Of a stretch of 15,887 nucleotides of DNA, positions 1 through 6,281 are shown in pieces; the stretch's first letter is position 1, and every line of letters starts with the position of its first letter. The notes below the pieces were generated by a model. The model was not told where the DNA came from and made no database searches. It saw only the letters and a program-made list of their open reading frames with translations. The position numbers and the translations under genes are program-made. The DNA lies in contig PXBQ01000346.1 in the NCBI GenBank assembly GCA_003566875.1, forward strand, positions 1-15,887. The letters run 5' to 3'. Origin of the DNA: Spirochaetaceae bacterium. GTDB taxonomy: Bacteria > Spirochaetota > Spirochaetia > DSM-27196 > PXBQ01.

Positions 1-469
1 CCCGACGGCGCGCGGCGTCCGCGTTGTTGCGCAACAGCCACGCGGCCTTGCTCGCCGAGAAGTACGTGTCGAGCAGCAGTCCGGTCCTTTCGTGTACGTC
101 GGGGGCGTGTCCGGCGGCGCGCAGCTCGTCGCAGAGAGGCGTACCGCGCTCGTCCTGCCACACCATCGCGCGGCCGACGGGCTCGCCGGTCTCGAGGTCC
201 CACGCGAGGACGGTCTCTCGTTGGTTCGTGATCGCGAGCGCCTCGACACCGTCGTCGGACGTCGTCGCTTCCGACACGACTCGCGCGATCGCTTCCCGCG
301 TGTTCGCGAGGATCTCCGCCGGGTCGTGTTCGACTAGACCCGGGCCGGGATAGTACTGTTTGTGTTCGATCGTGACCCGGTGCACGGGCTTCGCTTCGGC
401 GTCGAACAAGAGCGCCTTCGTCGCCGATGTGCTCTGATCGACGGCCAGGATGAATCGTCGTCCCGTCAT
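1..469 (-). CDS. FGGY-family carbohydrate kinase, glycerol-kinase-like (3' end outside window)
   Basis: This is an ATP-dependent sugar or polyol kinase of the FGGY family. Only the first 156 residues are in the window; family members are about 500. The sequence aligns without gaps to my memory of glycerol kinase: phosphate-binding DQST at residues 11-14, PGLVEHDP at 43-50, NQRE at 82-85, W104 and Y136 in TYFSASK. R84, E85, W104 and Y136 occupy the positions that contact glycerol in E. coli GlpK. The ATG at 467-469 overlaps the transketolase stop as ATGA and has a GGAGG ribosome site just upstream. As last visible gene of the transketolase operon it probably phosphorylates that pathway's substrate. 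The sequence favours glycerol or another short polyol, whereas the neighbours (transketolase, RpiB-like protein) suggest a C4-C5 polyol or ketose. The FGGY assignment is firm; the substrate is not, so no symbol is given. Confidence 0.88.
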   Translation of the reverse strand, partial: MTGRRFILAVDQSTSATKALLFDAEAKPVHRVTIEHKQYYPGPGLVEHDPAEILANTREAIARVVSEATTSDDGVEALAITNQRETVLAWDLETGEPVGRAMVWQDERGTPLCDELRAAGHAPDVHERTGLLLDTYFSASKAAWLLRNNADAARRR

Positions 470-1434
470 CGCGCTCCTCCGATCCGGACCTTCCGGGACA
501 GGAGGGTCTCGACTGCCGTCGCGATTCCCGCAGCGTCGAGTCCAAAATGCTCGAAGAGTTCCCGCGAACTCCCCGCGGGTGCAAATTCGTCGGGGAAGCC
601 GAGGATTTTCATCGGCGTCGGTCTGTTCTGCGCGAGCGCCTCGGCGACCGCCGCCCCGAGACCTCCGAACGCGCTGTGTTCCTCGACCGTCACGACCGCG
701 CCGGTCCGTTCCGCTGCCGCGAGAAGCGTATCGAGATCGAGCGGCTTGATGCACGACATATCGAGCACCGTAGCGGAAATCCCGCGTTCGGCGAGAGTGC
801 GCGCGGCTTCTACCGCGTGGAATACGGTCTCACCGGCGGCGACGATCGTGCAGTCGCCCCCTGAGCGGAGCGTCTGCGCTTTCCCGAACTCGAAACACTC
901 GTCACCGTCGGCGTACACGTCGGGCACCGGAGATCGGCCGAGCCGCACGTACACGGGATGGTCGTACGTCGTGAGGAACTCGGTGAGTCGCCGCGTCTGG
1001 TGCCGGTCGGCGGGCAGGATCACCGAGATGTTCGGAACCGCACGATACGCGGCGACATCGTGCAGCGAATGGTGCGTGCTCCCGAGCGCTCCGTAACTCA
1101 CGCCGCCGCTCACGCCGATGACCTTCACGTTCGAGTCGGCGTACGCGACGTCGTTCTTCACCTGCTCAAAACTCCGCGCGGAGTAAAAACACGCGGGGCC
1201 GCACACGAAGACGCGCTTCCCGCTGAGCGCGAGCCCGGCCGATATTCCGACCGCGTTCTGCTCGGCGATGCCGGTCTCGACGAACTGCTCCGGCAACGCG
1301 GCCTCAAAATCTCCGAGCGTGACCGAACCTTTCGCGTCCGACGTCACGGCGATGATCGACCGATCCTCTCGCGCGCGTTCAAGCAAAGCACCGGTAAACG
1401 CGTGCCGGCACGACTCTCCCGATACCGAACTCAT
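466..1434 (-). CDS. Transketolase, C-terminal subunit
   Basis: This is the pyrimidine-binding plus C-terminal half of a thiamine-diphosphate transketolase split over two genes. The 322-residue length is normal for the separate subunit. It carries the catalytic glutamate (E58) in ETGIAEQN at 53-60, which activates the cofactor in family members. The middle part resembles the Pyr domain (GALGSTHHSLHD, then PADRHQT), and a transketolase C-terminal domain follows from about residue 190. The enzyme moves two-carbon units between sugar phosphates in the cytoplasm. Its ATG overlaps the stop of the N-terminal subunit (ATGA, 1431-1434) and has an AAAGGAG ribosome site eight bases upstream; its own stop overlaps the kinase start. 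Tight coupling fits production of both halves in equal amounts. A 1-deoxyxylulose-5-phosphate synthase is less likely, because that enzyme is normally one chain. Confidence 0.92.
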   Translation of the reverse strand: MSSVSGESCRHAFTGALLERAREDRSIIAVTSDAKGSVTLGDFEAALPEQFVETGIAEQNAVGISAGLALSGKRVFVCGPACFYSARSFEQVKNDVAYADSNVKVIGVSGGVSYGALGSTHHSLHDVAAYRAVPNISVILPADRHQTRRLTEFLTTYDHPVYVRLGRSPVPDVYADGDECFEFGKAQTLRSGGDCTIVAAGETVFHAVEAARTLAERGISATVLDMSCIKPLDLDTLLAAAERTGAVVTVEEHSAFGGLGAAVAEALAQNRPTPMKILGFPDEFAPAGSSRELFEHFGLDAAGIATAVETLLSRKVRIGGAR

Positions 1435-2285
1435 CGCACACGCTCCTTTCCATTCACCGACAACGCCACGATCCGCTCGTCGAGTTCGGCGAGCGCGGTC
1501 CGTAACTCATCGTCGGTCGGCACTCGGTGGTGCCACGCGGCGTTGTCTTCCATGAACGACACGCCGCACCCCTTCCGCGTATGCGCGAGCACGAGCCGCG
1601 GGGCGCCCGTCGCCGCCGTATCCGACTCGAACTCACGAACGAGCGCGTCGACATCGTTTCCGTCTAACTCGCGCACGTTCCAGCCGAAGTCGGTCCAGCG
1701 GTCAACGAGAGAGGAAATCGTCATGACCGAGTCGACGTCGCCGCTGATCTGTAGTTTGTTGTAATCGATGATAGCGGTGAGGTTGCCGAGGCGGTAGTGC
1801 GACGCGGACATCGCAGCCTCCCAGACGCTCCCTTCGGCCTGCTCTCCGTCGCCCATGAGCACAAACACGTGATTTCCCAGTTGGTCCATCCTGCCCGCGA
1901 GCGCCATCCCGACGCCGATCGAGAGCCCGTGTCCGAGCGCTCCGGTCGGCGCCTCGACGCCGGGTACGCTCATCGTCGGGTGTCCGTACAGCTTGCTGCC
2001 GAACTCGCCGTACGTCGTGAGTTCCTGCGTCGGGAAAAAACCCATTCGCGCGAGCACGTTCAGGTACCCCTCGACGCTGTGGCCTTTACTCAGGACAAAA
2101 CGGTCGCGCGTTGGATCTTTTGGCCGGGACGGGTCGATCCTCATGACCCTGAAGTACAGCGTGACAAGGATATCCAGCGACGACAACGATCCGCCGGTAT
2201 GCCCGCCGCCGGCCCGATGGATCATCACCAGCAAATCTTTCCGTATTTCCGCAGCGATCGTGCGGAGTTCGTCGGGTGTTCGCAC
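1431..2285 (-). CDS. Transketolase, N-terminal (TPP-binding) subunit
   Basis: This is the thiamine-diphosphate-binding half of a two-subunit transketolase. I choose the GTG at 2283-2285, giving 284 residues, the usual size. A GGGAG ribosome site lies six bases upstream, and the strong promoter at 2329-2357 lies just beyond it. The in-frame ATG at 2378 is upstream of that promoter and so cannot be the start of its transcript. Visible family motifs are GHTGGSLS at 28-35 (GHPGG in most family members), SKGH at 66-69, GALGHGLS at 115-122, and the TPP/Mg motif GDGE at 145-148 closed by D174-Y-N176. First gene of the operon with the C-terminal subunit and kinase. The separate ribosome sites and intact domain boundaries argue for a true split enzyme, not a frameshift. 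Confidence 0.93.
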   Translation of the reverse strand: MRTPDELRTIAAEIRKDLLVMIHRAGGGHTGGSLSSLDILVTLYFRVMRIDPSRPKDPTRDRFVLSKGHSVEGYLNVLARMGFFPTQELTTYGEFGSKLYGHPTMSVPGVEAPTGALGHGLSIGVGMALAGRMDQLGNHVFVLMGDGEQAEGSVWEAAMSASHYRLGNLTAIIDYNKLQISGDVDSVMTISSLVDRWTDFGWNVRELDGNDVDALVREFESDTAATGAPRLVLAHTRKGCGVSFMEDNAAWHHRVPTDDELRTALAELDERIVALSVNGKERVR

Positions 2286-2328
2286 CTCTGACTCCCATTC
2301 GCAGAATTTTTCCGTTCGTTCGTGCGGT

Positions 2329-2357
2329 ATTATCCCATGGGAACTATGGTGTGTCAA
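2329..2357 (-). promoter_or_regulatory. Sigma-70 type promoter of the transketolase-kinase operon
   Basis: Read on the minus strand, a perfect -35 TTGACA (2352-2357) is followed after exactly 17 bases by GATAAT (2329-2334), five of six matches to the -10 consensus. Transcription should start near 2322, leaving a leader of about 37 bases before the GTG at 2285. The spacer contains a perfect 10-base palindrome, TCCCATGGGA (2333-2342), touching the -10 element. A strong promoter with symmetric DNA in and upstream of it suggests repression, plausibly by the adjacent DeoR-family protein. Confidence 0.75.
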
Positions 2358-2396
2358 GAAAAACGAAAGTTTTCGCAAATGAAAGGCAGAAAATCG
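2358..2396. promoter_or_regulatory. Candidate operator upstream of the transketolase promoter
   Basis: Immediately upstream of the -35 lies the inverted repeat CGAAA-GT-TTTCG (2364-2375, perfect five-base arms), within AT-rich DNA that has further GAAA units at 2358, 2381 and 2389. The AT-richness contrasts with the surrounding GC-rich genes. DeoR-family regulators often bind short repeated half-sites next to sugar operon promoters, and such a regulator is encoded directly upstream. Assigning it to that protein is inference from position. Confidence 0.45.
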
Positions 2397-2421
2397 ATGT
2401 GGGGACGGCTCGGCCTGCGCG

Positions 2422-3219
2422 TTACTCCGCTATCAGGACCTCGACCCCGAGGTCGGCGAGACGTCCGACCGTCTCTTTTTTGATCCCTGAATCGGTGATC
2501 AGGTACTTCGCGAAAGAGATCGAGCCGAGCGATGCAAACGCCGTGTTGCCGAACTTCGTCGAGTCCGCCACGACGTAAATCGTCCCGGCGGCCTCGACCA
2601 TCGCGCGTTTAACCGGCAAGTCCGAGAAACCCGGGTACGTCAACTCGAAACTCGACGAGATGCCGCCGGTCGCGAGAAACAGCCGGTCGACAAACATGTT
2701 CTTGAGAAACGAAGCGGCCTTTTCGCCGGTCAGCGACAGAGTCGGGGGTTTGAACTCGCCTCCTGTCACCATGAGATCAAACGTATACTCGGCTCCGACG
2801 ATCAACGCGATGTTCAGCGCGTTCGTGATGATCGTGAGGTCGTGATGGTCGTGCAGCCTGCGCGCGATCTCGGTCACGGTCGAGCCCGAGTCGAGGATGA
2901 TCCGCTCGCCGTCCTTGATCTCTTGCACGGCGCGCGCGCCGATCCGCATCTTTTTGTCGAGGTTCTCCATGTGCTCGAGCGAGAGCGCGCGAACCTGCTG
3001 CGCGACCGACCTCAGAAAAGCACCGCCGTGCTCGCGCACGACGTGGCCTTGTCGTTCGAGCCTCTCGAGGTCCTGCCGGATCGTCGGTTCGCTTACGTTG
3101 AACGTCTCGCTGAGCGCCGCGACGCGCGCGCTGCCCTCTTCGCGCAGGAGCTCGAGAATCTTCCTGCGCCGCTCTTCGGCAAAGAGATCCTTTGATTTCG
3201 TTTCTTTTCGTTCAGCCAT
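2422..3219 (-). CDS. DeoR-family transcriptional regulator
   Basis: This 265-residue protein has the standard DeoR layout and length. The N-terminal winged helix-turn-helix contains RRRKILELL at 18-26, then VSEPTIRQDLERLERQGHVVREHGGA at about 42-67. A C-terminal sugar-phosphate-sensing domain starts at the segment reading GERIILDSGSTVTEIARRL, followed by a TNALNIA segment and a TGGEF segment typical of the family. These proteins usually repress sugar operons until a phosphorylated intermediate binds. The gene lies 136 bases upstream of the transketolase operon and 63 bases downstream of rpiB, so control of either or both is likely. It has a probable promoter of its own (3233-3261) and a weak GGTGA ribosome site. 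The ligand cannot be inferred. Confidence 0.92.
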   Translation of the reverse strand: MAERKETKSKDLFAEERRRKILELLREEGSARVAALSETFNVSEPTIRQDLERLERQGHVVREHGGAFLRSVAQQVRALSLEHMENLDKKMRIGARAVQEIKDGERIILDSGSTVTEIARRLHDHHDLTIITNALNIALIVGAEYTFDLMVTGGEFKPPTLSLTGEKAASFLKNMFVDRLFLATGGISSSFELTYPGFSDLPVKRAMVEAAGTIYVVADSTKFGNTAFASLGSISFAKYLITDSGIKKETVGRLADLGVEVLIAE

Positions 3220-3230
3220 AGTTTTTCACC

Positions 3231-3282
3231 GGATTATGGAGCAAAAACCGCTCGGGCGCAAGGGCCCCAGAATCCATAAACC
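3231..3282. repeat. Imperfect inverted repeat in the rpiB-deoR gap
   Basis: The arms GGATTATGGA (3231-3240) and TCCATAAACC (3273-3282) are complementary at nine of ten positions and flank 32 GC-rich bases. One arm contains the -10 element of the deoR promoter and the other abuts the rpiB stop codon. It could be a looped operator or an RNA hairpin in read-through transcripts from rpiB. No run of T follows on the minus strand, so a simple terminator is unlikely. Confidence 0.35.
3233..3261 (-). promoter_or_regulatory. Probable deoR promoter
   Basis: On the minus strand TTGCGC (3256-3261) is separated by 17 bases from CATAAT (3233-3238). The -10 matches five of six consensus bases and the -35 only three, so this is a moderate promoter. 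The start would fall near 3226, giving a leader of only a few bases before the deoR ATG at 3219; the GGTGA ribosome site might then be partly outside the message. deoR could also be read from the rpiB operon. Confidence 0.4.
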
Positions 3283-3756
3283 TTACAATCCGGCGTTGCT
3301 CAGTTCACGCGCCGCGGTGCGCTCGAGGTCGGCGATCTTCGCGACGCGCCGACGCAGATGCTCTTCATCACCGAACTCCGCCTCGACGTACGCCTTGATA
3401 ATATCGCGCGCGAGCCACGGGCCGATGATTTTCGCTCCCATCGTGAGAACGTTCATGTCGTCGTGCTCGACGCCCTGGTGCGCGCAGTGGACGTCGTGCA
3501 CGGTCGACGCGCGGATACCCGGGATCTTGTTCGCCGCGATCGACGCGCCGACTCCGGTACCGCACACCATGATGCCACGATCGGCGCCGCCCGAGCGGAC
3601 CTGATCGCACACTTTCCGCGCGATATCCGGGAAGTCGACCGGATCGGCCGAGTGACAGCCGTGATCGGTCACTTCGCACCCGAGCTCGGCGAGGATCTCG
3701 AGTACGTCGGCCTTCATCGAAAAACCCGCGTGATCGTTACCCAGTGAAATGTGCAT
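3283..3756 (-). CDS. rpiB: RpiB/LacAB-family sugar-phosphate isomerase
   Basis: Enzymes of this family interconvert aldose and ketose phosphates, classically ribose 5-phosphate and ribulose 5-phosphate. I choose the ATG at 3756 (157 residues): an AGGAGGGGA ribosome site is just upstream and the first strand, HISLGNDHAGF, begins at once. An alternative GTG at 3777 overlaps the regulator stop. Conserved parts are NDHAGF at 7-12, catalytic C65 in CGTGVGAS, NK-PGIRA at 77-83, H98 and NVLTMG. The usual R-Q-H-N segment reads V-E-H-D here, so the histidine is kept but the flanking arginine and asparagine are changed, which may mean another substrate. It is the last gene of the murG operon and lies next to the DeoR/transketolase cassette, which suggests a role there rather than only in the general pentose pathway. 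Confidence 0.85.
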   Translation of the reverse strand: MHISLGNDHAGFSMKADVLEILAELGCEVTDHGCHSADPVDFPDIARKVCDQVRSGGADRGIMVCGTGVGASIAANKIPGIRASTVHDVHCAHQGVEHDDMNVLTMGAKIIGPWLARDIIKAYVEAEFGDEEHLRRRVAKIADLERTAARELSNAGL

Positions 3757-3773
3757 ATCTTCCCCTCCTCGGC

Positions 3774-5120
3774 TCACTCTATGCCGTACTCATCGAGCTT
3801 CCGGTGCAATGTCTTTCGCCCTATTCCGAGCGTCTCGGCCGTCTTGCTCTTGTTTCCCTTCATGTGGATCAACGTCGCGCGGATGATGTCGCGTTCGGCC
3901 TCCGACAGCGTCGAGCCGAGAGAGACTTTCACGTAGTTGCTGTCGAGATCGCTCGATACCGACGGGGGAAGGTCGTCCGACGTGATCGCGTTTCCTTTGC
4001 ACATGACAACTGCGCTTTCGATACAGTTACGAAGCTCGCGAACGTTTCCGGGCCACGAGTAGTTGTAAAGCGCGGCGCGCGCTTTTGGATCGATCCCCTC
4101 GACCGGCTTCGCGTTCTCCTTCGCAAACTCCTTGATGAACGCCGCGACGAGAAGCGGAATATCTTCCTTTCGCTCGCGCAGCGGCGGGATATGGATGTTT
4201 ACGACGTTGAGCCGGTAGTACAGATCCTCGCGGAACGTTCCGTTTGCGATCTCCTGCTTGAGATCCTTGTTGGTCGCGGTGATAAGCCGTACATCGACCT
4301 CCATCGTCTGTTCGCCGCCGACCCGCTCGAACCTCTTGTCCTGGAGGACGCGCAGGATCTTGATCTGGACACTCGGGTTGATCTCGCCGATCTCGTCGAG
4401 GAAGATCGTCCCGGTGTGCGCGAGCTCGAATCGACCTCGTTTCCGCGCGACCGCACCGGTAAACGCGCCTTTTTCGTGGCCGAACAGTTCGCTCTCGAGC
4501 AGAGACTCGGTCAACGCCGCGCAGTGCACCTTGATGAACGGTTTCTCTTTTCGACCCGAGAGGTTGTGAATCGCGTCGGCGATGAGTTCCTTCCCGACAC
4601 CGCTATCGCCCGTGATCAGGATCGACGCGCGCGTCGGAGCGACCTGTTTGACGAGGTCGAAGATTCGGTTCATCTCGGCGCTCTTGCCGATTATGTTCGC
4701 GAACTGGCGTCGCTGGTCGAGCTCTTCCTGTAACGCGCGGTGCTGAAGGACGAGTTCGCGCGTCGACAACGCGCGCTTGACGAGGATCGAGAGCCGGTCC
4801 AAATTCACCGGTTTGGTCAGGAAGTCGTACGCACCGTCCCGCATCGCCTGGACCGCGGTCTCGATCGTGCCGTGTCCGGTCAAGACGATCACCGAGACCG
4901 TCGGGTACGAGTCGACGACGTGCCGAAGCAGTTCCTCGCCCGAGAGCCGAGGCATTCGGAGATCGGTGATGACCAGATCGATCTCTTCGCGCTCGAGCAG
5001 CGCGATAGCCTCTTGCCCGTCCTCGGCGAGGAAGACATTGTATCCGTCGAGCTCCATCGCCTTTCCGAGTCCCTGTCGGATGTTCCTCTCGTCGTCGACG
5101 ATCATCACGTTGAACTTCAT
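3774..5120 (-). CDS. NtrC-type sigma-54-dependent response regulator
   Basis: A full-length (448 residues) transcription activator with three domains. The receiver domain spans 1-120, with acidic pair D9/D10, phosphoacceptor D53, T81 and K103. The AAA+ domain has Walker A GDSGVGKE at 171-178, the sigma-54 contact loop GAFTGA at 218-223 and Walker B TIFLDEIGE at 238-246. A Fis-type helix-turn-helix ends the chain (KSKTAETLGIGRKTLHRKL). All key residues are present, so it should be phosphorylated, hexamerise and remodel RpoN polymerase. Its ATG overlaps the stop of the histidine kinase (ATGA, 5117-5120), making the kinase its likely partner. The architecture recalls Borrelia Rrp2, but orthology is inference. 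No convincing -24/-12 promoter was seen in the intergenic regions here, so its targets probably lie elsewhere. Confidence 0.93.
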   Translation of the reverse strand: MKFNVMIVDDERNIRQGLGKAMELDGYNVFLAEDGQEAIALLEREEIDLVITDLRMPRLSGEELLRHVVDSYPTVSVIVLTGHGTIETAVQAMRDGAYDFLTKPVNLDRLSILVKRALSTRELVLQHRALQEELDQRRQFANIIGKSAEMNRIFDLVKQVAPTRASILITGDSGVGKELIADAIHNLSGRKEKPFIKVHCAALTESLLESELFGHEKGAFTGAVARKRGRFELAHTGTIFLDEIGEINPSVQIKILRVLQDKRFERVGGEQTMEVDVRLITATNKDLKQEIANGTFREDLYYRLNVVNIHIPPLRERKEDIPLLVAAFIKEFAKENAKPVEGIDPKARAALYNYSWPGNVRELRNCIESAVVMCKGNAITSDDLPPSVSSDLDSNYVKVSLGSTLSEAERDIIRATLIHMKGNKSKTAETLGIGRKTLHRKLDEYGIE

Positions 5121-6280
5121 CCCGCCTCCCAGGAAATCAAATGTTGCTCGCGCTGCGGTACCGGGAACGTGATCGTGAACGTCGTTCCCTTGCCGGGATG
5201 CGACAGTACGGAGATCTCGCCGTTATGCTCCTTCACTATCTTGTACACCAGTGTCAATCCGATTCCCGATCCGAACTCCTTGGTCGTGAAGTACGGCTCG
5301 AAGATCTTGTCGATCACGTCGTCCTCGATTCCGACTCCGGTATCGGCCACCCGGAGGCACACGTCGTCTCCGTTAAGGTACGTCGAGACGGTCAAATCGC
5401 CTCCGTCGGGCATCGCCGAGATCGCGTTTTTCACCATATTCATGAGCGCCTGTTTGATGTATTTTTCGTCGATCTGAAGCGTGGGCAGCTCTTCGTCAAG
5501 ATTCTGCTTGATCTCGACGCCCGCCTGCTCGCACTCGTACCGTACAAACGTGAGAACATCCGCCACCACGCGGCTCAAGTCCTCGTCACGAGGCGACATG
5601 TCCATCGGTCGAACCGCGAACAGGAAATCCACGACGATCCGGTTGAGCCGTTCGACCTCTTCGTTCACTATCTCGACGAATTCACTGATCTTATCGGAAT
5701 CGACCGTTCCGTTCGAATCCAACGCTTTTTGGATTAACTGCATATGGATGCCGATCGATCCGAGCGGGTTCTTTATCTCGTGAGCGACGCCCGCGGCGAG
5801 CGTCGTGAGCGACGCGAGATTCTCGGCACGGCGGAGGCGCGCTTCGCGCCCGCGTTTCTCGGTGATCTCCTCGACGTGGAGTATGTTTCCTTGAATGCGA
5901 CCCGCGCGAACCAACGGGAAGACGCTGCACGAAAGAATTCTCGCGGACCCGTTCTCCTCGAGCGTGAACTCGCGGTCGAGTACCGAATGCTGCTGCGCGA
6001 GCGTCTCACGCACAAACTCGGCGATCTCATCGTCGTCGATCGCGTCCGCGAGCGGTCGCTCGTACACGTCGGTCGTGGTCAGCGGTACGAGGCGCTCGGC
6101 CGCCTTGTTATACAGCACAATCTTGTGGTCGGTGTCGGCAACAAGAACTCCGTCGTTCATCGAGTCGAGAACGACCTCGAGCCGTTCGTTCTCGGTCGCA
6201 AGATCGAAGAGAAGAGCACGAATTTGATCGGTATCGAGTTTCGAGAGCTTGTTAAGCGCGCGCTCGATGAACTTTCGCAT
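5117..6280 (-). CDS. Soluble PAS-domain sensor histidine kinase
   Basis: A 387-residue kinase with no membrane segment, so it should sense a cytoplasmic cue. I start at the ATG at 6280, one base after the stop of the upstream gene; an in-frame TTG at 6307 is the alternative. A short helical N-terminus leads into a PAS domain at about 30-140 (MNDGVLVADTDHKIVLYN at 41-58). The dimerisation and phosphoacceptor helix holds H167 in AAGVAHEIKNPLGS. The ATPase domain shows the N box (NMVKNAISAM), DTGVGIED, and GSGIGLTLVYKIV. These are the features of the NtrB/AtoS class that pairs with NtrC-type regulators, and the regulator gene follows with a four-base overlap. The PAS ligand cannot be predicted from sequence. 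Confidence 0.93.
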   Translation of the reverse strand: MRKFIERALNKLSKLDTDQIRALLFDLATENERLEVVLDSMNDGVLVADTDHKIVLYNKAAERLVPLTTTDVYERPLADAIDDDEIAEFVRETLAQQHSVLDREFTLEENGSARILSCSVFPLVRAGRIQGNILHVEEITEKRGREARLRRAENLASLTTLAAGVAHEIKNPLGSIGIHMQLIQKALDSNGTVDSDKISEFVEIVNEEVERLNRIVVDFLFAVRPMDMSPRDEDLSRVVADVLTFVRYECEQAGVEIKQNLDEELPTLQIDEKYIKQALMNMVKNAISAMPDGGDLTVSTYLNGDDVCLRVADTGVGIEDDVIDKIFEPYFTTKEFGSGIGLTLVYKIVKEHNGEISVLSHPGKGTTFTITFPVPQREQHLISWEAG

Positions 6281-6281
6281 C

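Noticed and set aside
466..2285. Transketolase broken by a frameshift into two genes
   Set aside because: The break falls at the domain boundary, each half has its own start and ribosome site, the overlap is a clean ATGA, and two-subunit transketolases are well known.
3241..3270. Intrinsic terminator after rpiB (GGGC...GCCC followed by CGGTTTTT on the minus strand)
   Set aside because: The uninterrupted stem is only four pairs, with a mismatch before two more, and the T-run starts several bases away. Too weak to list as a terminator.
3744..4733. Long plus-strand open frame (329 codons) opposite the response regulator
   Set aside because: It is antisense to a complete NtrC-type gene with all motifs, and its translation is arginine-, aspartate- and valine-rich without domains. 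This is the usual mirror of biased codons in GC-rich genes.
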